Below, piece by piece: positions 8,878 through 17,342 of a stretch of DNA of 64,000 bases. The position numbers were made by a program, and so were the translations under genes. Position 1 is the stretch's first letter; the number at the start of each line of letters is the position of its first letter. A model generated the notes under the pieces. It worked only from the letters and a program-made list of their open reading frames with translations. It was not told the DNA's origin and made no database searches. Source of the DNA: Actinomadura sp. WMMA1423 (GTDB taxonomy: Bacteria; Actinomycetota; Actinomycetes; Streptosporangiales; Streptosporangiaceae); NCBI RefSeq assembly GCF_006547145.1, contig NZ_CP041244.1, positions 8,308,001-8,372,000 of the forward strand. The letters are read 5' to 3'.

Positions 8878-9537
8878 ATGGCGTCCTCAGAGCGGCGGGG
8901 CGGCGGCAGGCCGCCCCGCATCTCCCGCACGGAGATCATCGAGACCGCCCGCCGGATCGTGGACGAGGAGGGGGCCGGCGGGCTGACGATGCGCCGGCTG
9001 GCCAGGGAGGTCGGCAGCACCCCGATGGCGCTGTACCACCACGTGCGCGACAAGGAGGAGCTCCTGCTCCTGCTGCTGGAGGACTACGCCGCCCGGACGC
9101 TGCGCAGGCCCGAACTGCCCGGCGACCCCCGCGAGCGCGTCGTCGTGCTGGCCGCGGCCATCCGCGAGACGCTGGCCGGCTGCCCGTGGATCGTGGAGGT
9201 GCTCACGGCCGACGACCTGATGGCGCGGGAGGCGCTCTGGTTCAACGAGCGGATCGTGGACGCCCTGATGGAGTGCGGCCTCACCATCGAGCAGGCCGTC
9301 CACGGCTACCGGGCGGTCTGGTACTACACGGCGGGGGAGATGCTCGTGCGGGCCGCGTCCGCCCGCAGGCGCGCCGGCGACGACCGGCCCACCTACCGCG
9401 ACCGGGTCTTCGCCGAGCTCGACCCGGAGGAGCTGCCGCGGCTCGCCTCCCTGTCCGGCCGCTGGGCGGAGCTGACCGCGCGGGACACCTACCTCGACGG
9501 GCTGCGCGCGCTCGTCGACGGCCTCACCCGCGGCTGA
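8878..9537 (+). CDS. TetR-family repressor (divergent to exporter)
   Basis: 219 residues from ATG 8878; an in-frame GTG at 8857 would add seven residues. The N-terminal helix-turn-helix is clear (TMRRLAREVGSTPMALYHHV). The C-terminal part resembles the TetR_C group seen in tetracycline-type repressors, with Trp/Tyr-rich helices around HGYRAVWYYTAGEM that could form a ligand pocket. It is transcribed away from the MFS/cupin operon, with the 20-bp palindrome between them. The likely role is repression of exporter and self, relieved by the exported compound; the ligand is unknown. Confidence 0.9.
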   Translation: MASSERRGGGRPPRISRTEIIETARRIVDEEGAGGLTMRRLAREVGSTPMALYHHVRDKEELLLLLLEDYAARTLRRPELPGDPRERVVVLAAAIRETLAGCPWIVEVLTADDLMAREALWFNERIVDALMECGLTIEQAVHGYRAVWYYTAGEMLVRAASARRRAGDDRPTYRDRVFAELDPEELPRLASLSGRWAELTARDTYLDGLRALVDGLTRG

Positions 9538-9731
9538 GGCCGCAGGCCACGCCGCCGCGCGCGGATTCCTTGTGAATCGGCTGACAATTCGGCCGGAGTA
9601 ACCGGCGGTCGACCGACAAGACTGCGCTGGAACGCGGTCGTACGTTGTGGGCACTCCACCCCGATCAACACGACGATCTGAAAAGGCCGGACGCCGGCCG
9701 AATTCGTCGTGCCCGCATTAGGGAGATGCCC

Positions 9732-10589
9732 ATGCGTTTCACACGGCTCCGCTCGCTGGCGGTCATCACGGCGGCGATTCCCGCCGCTCTCGGCCTGGTC
9801 GGGGCGGTCGCCCCTGCCGCGCACGCCGAGACGAGCCCGGAAGGGGCGAACGACTGGAACTGCAAGCCGTCGTTCCCGCACCCCCGTCCCGTTGTGCTCG
9901 TGCACGGCACGTTCGAGAACATGGCGTTCAACTGGCAGAAGCTCTCACCGGCGCTGAAGAAGGCCGGGTACTGCGTCTACGCCCTCAATTACGGAGGCCC
10001 GAAGGACGGCCCCGTCCAGGGGATCAACGACATTCCCACGTCGGCCGGTGAGCTGTCGGCGTTCGTCGACAGGGTCAGGACCTCCACCGGGGCGTCCAAG
10101 GTCGACATCGTCGGGCACTCCCAGGGCGGCATGATGCCGCGGTACTACATGAAGTTCCTCGGCGGCGCCGCGAAGGTCAACAAGCTGGTGGGCATCGTGC
10201 CGTCCAACCACGGCACCAACATGTCCGGGCTGGTCGAGCTGGGCAGCCTGCTCGGCATCACGCAGGCGGTCGTGAAGGCCGCGCCGGCGGCGGGGCAGCA
10301 GATCGTCGGCTCGGACTTCCTGAAGACGCTCAACGAGGGCGGCGACACCGTGCCCGGCCCGACCTACATCGTGCTGTCCACCAAGTACGACGAGGTCGTC
10401 ACGCCCTACACCTCGGAGTTCCTCAACGGCTCCAACGCGCAGAACGTCCTGCTGCAGGACAAGTGCCCGAACGACACCAACGCCCACGTCGGCATCGCCT
10501 TCGACCCGGTGATGATCAAGTTCGTGCTGAACTCGCTCGACATCTGGGGACCGTACTGGCCCATCGACTGCGCCAAGCCCCTCGGCTGA
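9732..10589 (+). CDS. Secreted lipase/esterase, alpha/beta hydrolase (Lipase_2-like)
   Basis: 285 residues. ATG 9732 was chosen because GGGAG (9721-9725) lies six bases upstream; the ATG at 9726 has no room for a ribosome site. A signal peptide (Arg-containing n-region, hydrophobic core, APAAHA cleavage region near residue 32) directs export. The mature enzyme has the oxyanion HGT segment (59-60), nucleophile Ser130 in GHSQGG, a likely Asp in STKYDEVV and His in NAHVGIAFD. Cys pairs suggest disulfides. It resembles actinomycete extracellular triacylglycerol lipases acting on acyl esters outside the cell. It is monocistronic. Confidence 0.92.
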   Translation: MRFTRLRSLAVITAAIPAALGLVGAVAPAAHAETSPEGANDWNCKPSFPHPRPVVLVHGTFENMAFNWQKLSPALKKAGYCVYALNYGGPKDGPVQGINDIPTSAGELSAFVDRVRTSTGASKVDIVGHSQGGMMPRYYMKFLGGAAKVNKLVGIVPSNHGTNMSGLVELGSLLGITQAVVKAAPAAGQQIVGSDFLKTLNEGGDTVPGPTYIVLSTKYDEVVTPYTSEFLNGSNAQNVLLQDKCPNDTNAHVGIAFDPVMIKFVLNSLDIWGPYWPIDCAKPLG

Positions 10590-10597
10590 CGCGGAAC

Positions 10598-10641
10598 CGG
10601 CGGCGCCCGGCGGCATCCCCGCCCGCCACCGGGCGCCGCCG
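10598..10641. terminator. Bidirectional 13-bp-stem terminator
   Basis: CGGCGGCGCCCGG (10598-10610) pairs perfectly with CCGGGCGCCGCCG (10629-10641), with an 18-nt loop, between the convergent lipase and acyl-CoA dehydrogenase genes. Confidence 0.75.
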
Positions 10642-10651
10642 CGGGCCCGCG

Positions 10652-11791
10652 TCAGAGACCGAGGCGCTTGGCGGCGATCTCGTTCATGATCTCGTTGGTG
10701 CCGCCGCCGATGCCGAGGATGCGGGCGTCGCGGTAGTGGCGCTCGACCTCCGACTCGCGCATGTAGCCCATCCCGCCGTGCAGCTGGACGGCCTCGTGCA
10801 CGACGTGCTCGCAGGCCTGGACGGCGGTGTTCTTGGCGTAGGCGGTCTCGGTGAGGACGTCCTCGCCGGCGGCGTGCCGTTCGGCGACGGCGCGGGTGTA
10901 GGCGCGGGCGACGTCCGTCAGCCGCGCCATCTCGACGATCTTGTGCCGGACGAGCTGCCGGGAGGCCAGCGGGCGCCCGAAGGTCTCCCGGTCCCGGACC
11001 CAGGACAGGGTGAGCTCCAGGCAGCGCTGCGCCGTCGCGTACGCCTGGACGGCCAGCGACAGCCGCTCGGCCACGAAGTTCTGGACGATCTGCAGGAATC
11101 CGCCGTTCTCCGCGCCGACGAGGTTCGCCGCGGGCACGCGGACGCCGTCGAACGACAGCTCGGCGGTGTCGGAGCAGAGCCAGCCCATCTTGCGCAGCGG
11201 CGCGGAGACGGTGAAGCCCGGGGAGCCCTTCTCCACGACCAGCAGGGAGATGCCGCCGGCGCCGGGCCCGCCCGTTCGCACCGCGGCGGTGACGAAGTCC
11301 GCCCGGACGCCCGAGGTGATGAACATCTTGGCGCCGTCGACGACGTAGTGCCCGCCGTCGCGGACGGCGGTGGTGCGGACGCCCGCGACGTCCGACCCGG
11401 TGCCGGGCTCGGTGATCCCGAGCGCGCCGATCATCTCTCCGGCGAGCACCGGCCGCGCGAACCGGTCGATCAGCGACGCGTCGCCGGAGGCGATGATGTG
11501 GGGCAGCGCGATCCCGTGCGTGAACAGGGAGGCGACCACGCCGCCCGACCCGCCCGCCTGGATGATCTCCTCGGCGACGATCAGCGCGTCCAGCAGCCCC
11601 CCGCCCGACCCGCCGGCCTCCTCCGGGAACCCGGCCCCGATCAGCCCCGCCTCGGCCGCCCGGACGTGCAGGGACCGCGGCAGCTCACCGGCGTCCTCCC
11701 AGTCCGCGAGGAACGGCGCGATCTCCCGCGCGGTGAAGTCGCGGACGAGGGCGCGCAGCGCCGCCCGCTCCGGGGTCTGCCAGGGATCCAC
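10652..11791 (-). CDS. Acyl-CoA dehydrogenase
   Basis: 379 residues. GTG 11791 was chosen because GAGGAGG lies just upstream; the frame stays open further but without codon bias. It is an FAD-dependent alpha,beta-desaturase of acyl-CoA thioesters. Seen: the FAD/substrate segment LGITEPGTGSDVAGV, the motif LSWVRDRETFGRPL, and the C-terminal LHGGMGYMRESEVERHYRD segment with GGTNEIM carrying the probable catalytic Glu. It is the last gene on the minus strand of the GntR-linked catabolic island, 113 bp after the aminotransferase gene. The substrate is unknown; the context suggests a carboxylic acid made from an amino compound. Confidence 0.92.
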   Translation of the reverse strand: MDPWQTPERAALRALVRDFTAREIAPFLADWEDAGELPRSLHVRAAEAGLIGAGFPEEAGGSGGGLLDALIVAEEIIQAGGSGGVVASLFTHGIALPHIIASGDASLIDRFARPVLAGEMIGALGITEPGTGSDVAGVRTTAVRDGGHYVVDGAKMFITSGVRADFVTAAVRTGGPGAGGISLLVVEKGSPGFTVSAPLRKMGWLCSDTAELSFDGVRVPAANLVGAENGGFLQIVQNFVAERLSLAVQAYATAQRCLELTLSWVRDRETFGRPLASRQLVRHKIVEMARLTDVARAYTRAVAERHAAGEDVLTETAYAKNTAVQACEHVVHEAVQLHGGMGYMRESEVERHYRDARILGIGGGTNEIMNEIAAKRLGL

Positions 11792-11904
11792 CGCGCCTCC
11801 TCGCACAGAACGAGGTTCGGAATGTAGCAGGCGGCGCCTCGGTGCGCCGTCGCCGGCCGGCCGCGCGGTGAGCGGCCGACCGGCCCGTGGACGCCGCCGC
11901 CGGC

Positions 11905-13158
11905 TCAGCCGACGGCGTCGGCGACGGCCTGCGCCCACAGGGCGAGCCCGTCGTCGATCTGCTCCCCGGTGACGATCAGCGGCGGGATCATGCGGACGAC
12001 GTTGCCGAACGCGCCGCAGGTCAGCAGCAGGAGCCCGCGCTCGGCGGCGGCCGCGTGCGCCCGCGCCGCGGCGGCGGGGTCGGGCTCGCCGTCCGGCGTG
12101 GTGAACTCGCTGGCCTGCATCAGCCCGAGCCCGCGCACGTCGCCGATCGCCGGGTGGTCGGCGGCGACCTTGCGGAGCCCGTCGTTCAGCCGCGCGCCCT
12201 GCACCGCGGAGTTGCCGACGAGGTCCTCGTCGACGACGACCTGGAGGGTGGCGAGCGCGGCGGCGCACGACACCGCGTTGCCCCCGTACGTGCCGCCCTG
12301 CGACCCCGGCCGGGCCTTGGCCATCAGCGCCTCCGGCGCGGCGATCGCCGACAGCGGGAACCCGCTCGCCAGGCCCTTGGCCGTGATCAGGACGTCGGGG
12401 CGCACGGCCGCGTGCTCGTGGCCCCAGAACCGGCCCGTCCGCCCGAACCCGGTCTGCACCTCGTCGACGATCAGCAGGATGCCGTGCCGGTCGGCGCGCT
12501 CGCGCAGCCCCTCGAGGAACGCGGGCGGGGCGGGGATGTAGCCGCCCTCGCCGAGCACCGGCTCGACCATGAACGCGGCGGTGTCGGCCGCCGGGCTCGC
12601 GGTGGCGAGCAGGTAGTCGAGTTCGCGCAGCGCGAACCGCGTCGCCTCCTCCTCCGACCAGCCGTACCGGAACGCCTGCGGGAACGGCGCGATGGCGGCG
12701 CCCGGCATCAGCGGGCCGATCCCGGCGCGGAACTTCGTGCCGGCCGTGGTGAGCGCGGCGGCGCCCATCGTCCGGCCGTGGAAGGAGCCGTGGAAGACGA
12801 CGATGCCCTGCCGGCCGGTGGCGTGCCGGGCGAGCCTGATGGCCGCCTCGACCGCCTCGCTGCCGCTGTTGAGGAAGAACAGGGAGTCGAGCCCCTCCGG
12901 CAGTACCTCGCCGAGCGCCTCGGTCAGCCGCAGCAGCGGCCGGTGCATGACGGTCGTGTACTGGCCGTGGATGAGCGTGCCCACCTGCTGCTGCGCGGCC
13001 TCGACCACGCGCGGGTGGCAGTGGCCGGTGTTCACGACGCCGATGCCCGCCGTGAAGTCCAGGTGCCGGCGCCCCTCGGCGTCGTAGAGGTAGACGCCCT
13101 CGCCGCGCTCGGCAAGGACGGGGGTGGCCTGCTTGAGCAGGGGAGACAGCGTCGCCAT
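11905..13158 (-). CDS. Class III PLP aminotransferase (4-aminobutyrate type)
   Basis: 417 residues, ATG 13158 with GGAGGG five bases upstream. It is a fold-type I, omega-amino-acid type transaminase. Seen: LNSGSEAVEAAIRLAR for cofactor phosphate, the PLP-pyridine segment LLIVDEVQTGFGRTG, and the Schiff-base Lys in LITAKGLASG. GabT and ornithine/acetylornithine-type enzymes share these. It probably moves an amino group from a catabolic intermediate to 2-oxoglutarate or pyruvate. A perfect 16-bp palindrome sits 15 bp upstream of the start, inside the gap after the GntR gene, so this gene has its own regulated promoter. Confidence 0.92.
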   Translation of the reverse strand: MATLSPLLKQATPVLAERGEGVYLYDAEGRRHLDFTAGIGVVNTGHCHPRVVEAAQQQVGTLIHGQYTTVMHRPLLRLTEALGEVLPEGLDSLFFLNSGSEAVEAAIRLARHATGRQGIVVFHGSFHGRTMGAAALTTAGTKFRAGIGPLMPGAAIAPFPQAFRYGWSEEEATRFALRELDYLLATASPAADTAAFMVEPVLGEGGYIPAPPAFLEGLRERADRHGILLIVDEVQTGFGRTGRFWGHEHAAVRPDVLITAKGLASGFPLSAIAAPEALMAKARPGSQGGTYGGNAVSCAAALATLQVVVDEDLVGNSAVQGARLNDGLRKVAADHPAIGDVRGLGLMQASEFTTPDGEPDPAAAARAHAAAAERGLLLLTCGAFGNVVRMIPPLIVTGEQIDDGLALWAQAVADAVG

Positions 13159-13172
13159 ATCGTCCCTCCGGT

Positions 13173-13188
13173 AGATTGTCGACAATCT
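13173..13188. promoter_or_regulatory. GntR operator copy 1
   Basis: AGATTGTCGACAATCT is a perfect 16-bp palindrome just upstream of the aminotransferase ribosome site. Near-copies occur at 14706-14719 and 16217-16230. The shape (TTGTCnACAA core) is typical of FadR-subfamily GntR sites. Confidence 0.8.
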
Positions 13189-13251
13189 GCAATCTAGGTG
13201 GCCCCGGGCCGGTTGTCCAGCGGGGCCGTTCCTGTGTGGCGGCGCCGGAAG

Positions 13252-13911
13252 CTAGGACTCGCGCAGCCGGTTGATGGAGTCGGTCATGTGCTCCTCGATG
13301 AGGGTGAGCAGGTGCTCCTCCTCGCCGTCGCCGATCGCGTCGACGAGCCGCCGGTGCTCCTCGACGAGGTCGGCGGGTTCGGGGTAGGTGTCCTGGAGCG
13401 CGTTCAGGCACATGCGCGTCTCCACCAGCAGCGTGTGCGCCATCCGCTCCAGCCGCGGGCTGCCCGATGAGCTGACCAGCACCTCGTGGAAGGCCTGGTC
13501 GGCGTCGCTCATCGCCACCCGGTCGCGCTCGCGCGCGGCGGCCACGAGCGCCTCAAGGGCCTCGGTGAGCCGCGCCACCGCCTCGCCCCGGTTCCGCTCC
13601 ATGATCAGCCGGCAGGCCTCGCGCTCGATCGCGAGCCGGGCGAGGTAGACGTCCTCGACGTCCCCCTCGTCCAGCGTGATCACGAACAGTCCGCGGTGCG
13701 GCTCGCTGACGAGCAGCCCCTCCTGGACGAGCCGCTGCATGGCCTCGCGCAGCGGTCCGCGGCTGATGCCGAGGCGCGCGGCGAGCTCGGCCTCGCCGAG
13801 CTGCGCGCCGGGCTCCAGCGACCCGTACATGATCGCCGAGCGGAGCTCGTCCGAGACGATCTCCACCGTCGACTTGCGGGGAACAGGCTCCAACTCACCC
13901 AGTCGGCCCAT
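13252..13911 (-). CDS. GntR-family regulator, FadR subfamily (FCD domain)
   Basis: 219 residues. The N-terminal winged helix is clear (LGEAELAARLGISRGPLREA, then VQEGLLVSEPHRGLFV), followed by an all-helical FCD effector domain from ~85 with the Asp/His metal-type pattern (D at AMSDADQAFHEVLV, His in VEEHRRLVDAI and IEEHMTDS). It lies in the middle of the catabolic genes on the same strand, between racemase 2 and the aminotransferase. Three copies of the motif GATTGTCGACAATC lie at promoters around it, making it the probable regulator of all of them. The effector is likely a pathway carboxylate (inference). Confidence 0.93.
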   Translation of the reverse strand: MGRLGELEPVPRKSTVEIVSDELRSAIMYGSLEPGAQLGEAELAARLGISRGPLREAMQRLVQEGLLVSEPHRGLFVITLDEGDVEDVYLARLAIEREACRLIMERNRGEAVARLTEALEALVAAARERDRVAMSDADQAFHEVLVSSSGSPRLERMAHTLLVETRMCLNALQDTYPEPADLVEEHRRLVDAIGDGEEEHLLTLIEEHMTDSINRLRES

Positions 13912-13932
13912 GCGCGGTTCCCTTTCGTCTTC

Positions 13933-14706
13933 TCACATCTGCCAGGCATGTCGTTCATGCGAGGGGAATGCGGCGGGGACGGCGAACAGCCGGCCCAGCC
14001 CGGTGCGCGGCGGGAGCCCGTCAGGGCCGGACGCGAGCCGCAGCCCCTCCCACACGCTCACCTGGTTGGCGGTCAGCACCGGCTTGCCGACCCGCGCCTC
14101 CAGCTTGTCGAGCCAGGCCACGGTGTGCAGCGCGGTGTCGGGCACCAGCACGGCCTCGGCGTCGGGGTGGTCGTTGGCCGCGACGAACGCCAGCACCTCG
14201 TCGCGGCCGAGGGTGCCGACCTCGGCGGCGGTGACGATGCCCCGGCAGGACAGCGCCACCACCTCGATGCCCGCGTGGGCGAGGAACGCGACGAACCGCT
14301 CGGCGACGTCGGCCGGATAGGTCGCGGCGACCGCGACCCGGGTGACGCCGAGGGCCCGCGCCGCGTGCACGAACGCGAACGACGTGCTGGAGGCGGGCAC
14401 GCCCGCCGCCTCGCGGACGCCCGCCACCTGCTGCGCGGCACCGTCCCAGCCGAAGACGAAGCTGCCGCTGGTGCACGCCCACACGGCGGCCTTCACGCCG
14501 TGCTCGCGCAGCGTGCGGGCGCCGTCTCCGAGCACGTCGGCGCCGCCGATGTCCAGCAGCGCGTCGACGCGGTGCGCGTCCTCGCGCATCAGCGTGTGCA
14601 CGACCGGGAGGTGGACCTCCCCTAGGGCGCGCTCGATGGCGGGGTAGTCGTCCTCGGCGCTGTAGCCGGGGTAGAGGAACCCCGCGCGCAACCCGTTCTG
14701 GTGCAT
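13933..14706 (-). CDS. Asp/Glu racemase / maleate isomerase-like protein 2 (second Cys missing)
   Basis: 257 residues, ATG 14706. It belongs to the two-domain Asp/Glu racemase fold that includes maleate cis-trans isomerase and arylmalonate decarboxylase. The first catalytic Cys is present (VWACTSGSFVFG), but the second-half Cys, found in the sister protein as ISCTNVPT, is replaced here by VPDTALHT. It therefore cannot use the normal two-Cys mechanism and may be a decarboxylase, lyase or non-catalytic partner. A GntR-type operator overlaps its start codon region; 35 bp separate it from the sister gene upstream. Confidence 0.85.
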   Translation of the reverse strand: MHQNGLRAGFLYPGYSAEDDYPAIERALGEVHLPVVHTLMREDAHRVDALLDIGGADVLGDGARTLREHGVKAAVWACTSGSFVFGWDGAAQQVAGVREAAGVPASSTSFAFVHAARALGVTRVAVAATYPADVAERFVAFLAHAGIEVVALSCRGIVTAAEVGTLGRDEVLAFVAANDHPDAEAVLVPDTALHTVAWLDKLEARVGKPVLTANQVSVWEGLRLASGPDGLPPRTGLGRLFAVPAAFPSHERHAWQM

Positions 14707-14719
14707 GTTGTCGACAATC
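14706..14719. promoter_or_regulatory. GntR operator copy 2
   Basis: TGTTGTCGACAATC matches the consensus GATTGTCGACAATC at 12 of 14 positions and sits in the short gap between the two racemase-like genes, touching the start codon of the second. A site here could repress an internal promoter or act as a roadblock. Confidence 0.65.
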
Positions 14720-14741
14720 CTACTCTCGGAGATCAGGGCGG

Positions 14742-15518
14742 CTAGGCCGCGGTGAAGGGAGCGAGCCTGACCAGGGACTGACCGGGACCGGACGCCGTGC
14801 GGCCCATCGCGCGCAGCGCCGAGCACATCGTCACCTGGTTGGCGGTGAGCACCGGCTTGCCGATCATCTGCTCGAGCGGCGCGATGATGTCGTAGGTCGG
14901 GACGTTGGTGCAGCTGATGAAGACCGCCTCGGCCTCGGGGTGGTCGACCGCCGACACCGCCGAGACGATCTCGCCGTAGCCGACCTTCCAGATGTGGCTG
15001 AGCAGCCCCAGCCCGACCGAGGCCACCACCTCGATGCCGTGCTCGCCGAGGAACGACACGAGCCGCTCGGTGACGGCGTCGATGTAGGGCGTGACGACCG
15101 CGATGCGCCGGGCGCCGAGCAGCCTCAGCGACTCCACCAGCGCGCCGGAGGTCGTCGTCGACACCGGCGCGCCGGCCTGGAGCATCGACTGGTGCAGCTG
15201 GATCTCGCCCGCCTTGCCGCGGATGAAGCTGCCCGACGCGCAGGCGTAGGCCACGGCGAGCGGCTCGGGAGCCAGGACGTCGCGCGTCGCCTGCCGGACG
15301 ATCGACTGGTCCGACAGGGCGGAGGCCATCTCCACCGTGACCGGGACCGGCACGTACGGCAGCCGGGTCATGAACAGTGAGACGTCGTCGGGCGTCCAGC
15401 GCCACAGCTCCCTGTCGAGCGCGAAGTCGAACGGCGCGACCACCCCGATGCCGTGCTGGGCGAGCAGCTCTGGGCCGACGACCAGCGAGGGGTCGAATGT
15501 CATCTGCGCGGCCGTCAC
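14742..15518 (-). CDS. Maleate isomerase / Asp-Glu racemase family protein 1
   Basis: 258 residues from GTG 15518; ATG 15503 is an alternative and neither has a strong ribosome site. Both catalytic Cys regions of the maleate isomerase type are present: ACASGSFIRG in the first half and ISCTNVPTYD in the second, with the Asn/Thr-rich surroundings expected of the family. Likely reaction: cis-trans isomerisation or racemisation of a small dicarboxylate. The gene begins one base after the DUF3830 stop codon, so the two are one transcript and probably coupled. Confidence 0.88.
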   Translation of the reverse strand: MTAAQMTFDPSLVVGPELLAQHGIGVVAPFDFALDRELWRWTPDDVSLFMTRLPYVPVPVTVEMASALSDQSIVRQATRDVLAPEPLAVAYACASGSFIRGKAGEIQLHQSMLQAGAPVSTTTSGALVESLRLLGARRIAVVTPYIDAVTERLVSFLGEHGIEVVASVGLGLLSHIWKVGYGEIVSAVSAVDHPEAEAVFISCTNVPTYDIIAPLEQMIGKPVLTANQVTMCSALRAMGRTASGPGQSLVRLAPFTAA

Positions 15519-15519
15519 T

Positions 15520-16014
15520 CTAGGACTCTGCGCGCGCGTAGAGGAGGCGCTCGCCGACTCCGCCGGACCGCCACACGTCGTTGCACGCCTCGGCCATCCG
15601 GTCGAGGCCGTCGACGATCGTCGCGTAGACGTTCCCGGGCACCCAGCCGACGTCGCCGTTCAGCAGCAGGTTGTTGCGGCCGTAGAAGATCGCGAGATCG
15701 ATCACGCCGGGCAGCGCGTGGATGTTCTTCTCCTCCTTGAACTTCCGGTCGAGCATCCCGCCGGGGAACGAGAAGTAGACGACGTCGCCCGGGATCGGGG
15801 TGACGGTCGGGTTCTCCAGGCCGATCTCCTCCTCGGAGAACCGTTCCACCATCGTGTAGACCTCGTTCCGGGCGTACTTGGCGTGGTACGCCTCGCCTCC
15901 GAGGGGTAGAGCGTTCCAGACCGCCTCGCAGGTCCGCGGGGCGTCCTTCTCGAGAAGCTCCGCGACGCACGAGACGCCGCGGCGCTCCAGCGTGATGGTC
16001 ATGAGCTTGGACAT
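15520..16014 (-). CDS. DUF3830 family protein (cyclophilin-like fold)
   Basis: 164 residues from ATG 16014, with GGGAGGT four bases upstream. The sequence has the DUF3830 pattern: an N-terminal MTITLERRGVSCVAEL strand, a central PGDVVYFSFPG and a late GWVPGNVYATIVDGLD. This family adopts a cyclophilin-like beta barrel and often lies beside amidases, hydantoin/racemase enzymes and maleate isomerases. Its biochemical role is not established. It is the first gene of the leftward transcript of the island, and a GntR-type palindrome lies about 200 bp upstream. Confidence 0.85.
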   Translation of the reverse strand: MSKLMTITLERRGVSCVAELLEKDAPRTCEAVWNALPLGGEAYHAKYARNEVYTMVERFSEEEIGLENPTVTPIPGDVVYFSFPGGMLDRKFKEEKNIHALPGVIDLAIFYGRNNLLLNGDVGWVPGNVYATIVDGLDRMAEACNDVWRSGGVGERLLYARAES

Positions 16015-16216
16015 GCTGACCTCCCCGTGAACAGGGGTGGGCGAGAGCGTCGCCACCCGAAGGACTCTCCATGTTCGTGGGAGTGCGTCCTCCCACACCC
16101 CCGGACGGGGGCTGTTAGAGCGCTCTGGGATCCGTCCTGGCCCTGCTGGGCAGCGGTTGCGACGGTCTTGCAGCACATATCCCATCGCGGTGACCGAGGC
16201 CGCAGTGCACCGCGTT

Positions 16217-16230
16217 GATTGTTGACAATC
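16217..16230. promoter_or_regulatory. GntR operator copy 3 in the divergent promoter region
   Basis: GATTGTTGACAATC differs from a perfect palindrome by one base in the centre. It lies in the 294-bp gap between the leftward DUF3830 transcript and the rightward dehydrogenase/amidase transcript, 79 bp before ATG 16309, so one bound regulator could control both directions. Confidence 0.75.
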
Positions 16231-16308
16231 CTACGAACGCTTCCTAGCGTGTCAATGCCTCCCGCCGTTGCCTTCTCGTAAACTCCGCACACCCCGGAAG
16301 TGACTCCC

Positions 16309-17340
16309 ATGGACGCTGCTCAGCCCGCATCCGGTAGCCCGCCTGACGTGGTGGTACTGGTGGGCGACGTCCATCCGCGCGGCATGGAGGAGGCGGAGCG
16401 CCTCGCGCGCGTCCGTTACGTGCGCGAAACAGAGTTGGCGGAGGCGCTTCCCGGGGCCGACATCCTGTTCATGTGGGACTTTCTCTCGGACGCCCTGGCG
16501 GGCGCCTGGCCGGCTTCCGGAGGCCCCGGGTGGGTCCATATCGCCAGCGCCGGGGTCGACCGGCTGATGTTCCCCGGCCTCACCCGCAGTGACACCATTG
16601 TCACCAACTCGCGCGGTGTCTTCGACGAGCCGATCGCAGAATACGTGCTCGGGCTCGTGCTGGCGTTCGCCAAGGACCTGCACACCACCTTCCGGCTCCA
16701 GGGCGAGCGGCGCTGGCGGCACCGCGAGACCGAGCGGATCACCGGCGCCCGCGCGCTGGTCGTCGGCACCGGGCCGATCGGCCGCGCGATCGGCCGCCGG
16801 CTGACGGCGGCGGGCCTCGCCGTCTCCGGGGTCGGGCGCACCGCCCGCGAAGGCGACCCCGACCTCGGCACCGTCCACCCGATGGACCGGCTGGGCGAGG
16901 CGCTCGCCGGCGCCGACTACGTCGTGCTCGCCGCGCCCCTCACCCCGCAGACCCGCGGCATGATCGACGCCGCCGCGCTGGAGCGGATGCGCCCGTCGGC
17001 GCGGTTGATCAACATCGGCCGCGGCGGCCTCGTGGCCGAGCCCGACCTCGTCGAGGCGCTGCGCGCGGGCCGGATCGCGGGCGCGGCGCTCGACGTCTTC
17101 GAGGACGAGCCGCTCCCGCCGTCCTCCCCGCTGTGGGACATGCCGGGCGTCGTCGTCTCCCCGCACATGTCCGGCGACGTGGTCGGCTGGCGCGACGAGC
17201 TGGTCCGGCTGTTCGTCGACAACCTCGGGCGCCGCGTGTCCGGCCGCCCGCTGCTCAACGTCGTCGACAAGGGCCTCGGCTATGTCGGCTCGGAGCCGGC
17301 CGGTCCGCGGGAGCGGACGGCATCACACCAGAGGGGGTAG
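16309..17340 (+). CDS. D-2-hydroxyacid dehydrogenase (NAD-binding)
   Basis: 343 residues. ATG 16309 was chosen over GTG 16300 because CGGAAG lies eight bases upstream of the ATG. The Rossmann fingerprint is GTGPIGRAIG. The three catalytic residues of the family appear in order: Arg in LINIGRGGLV, Glu in DVFEDEPLP and His in VVSPHMSGD. It should interconvert a 2-keto acid and a D-2-hydroxy acid with NAD(P)H. It is followed after 2 bp by the amidase gene, so the two form one operon facing away from the racemase/DUF3830 transcript and sharing the central regulatory region. Confidence 0.92.
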   Translation: MDAAQPASGSPPDVVVLVGDVHPRGMEEAERLARVRYVRETELAEALPGADILFMWDFLSDALAGAWPASGGPGWVHIASAGVDRLMFPGLTRSDTIVTNSRGVFDEPIAEYVLGLVLAFAKDLHTTFRLQGERRWRHRETERITGARALVVGTGPIGRAIGRRLTAAGLAVSGVGRTAREGDPDLGTVHPMDRLGEALAGADYVVLAAPLTPQTRGMIDAAALERMRPSARLINIGRGGLVAEPDLVEALRAGRIAGAALDVFEDEPLPPSSPLWDMPGVVVSPHMSGDVVGWRDELVRLFVDNLGRRVSGRPLLNVVDKGLGYVGSEPAGPRERTASHQRG

Positions 17341-17342
17341 CC

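Noticed and set aside
10652..13411. A single 919-residue protein joining the acyl-CoA dehydrogenase frame with an upstream open frame
   Set aside because: The N-terminal half is the shadow of the aminotransferase gene; GTG 11791 has GAGGAGG directly upstream and matches the family start.
17215..17272. GTCGACAA-like words inside the dehydrogenase gene as more GntR sites
   Set aside because: They lack the ATTGTC half and fall in Val-Asp-Asn/Lys codons; chance matches.
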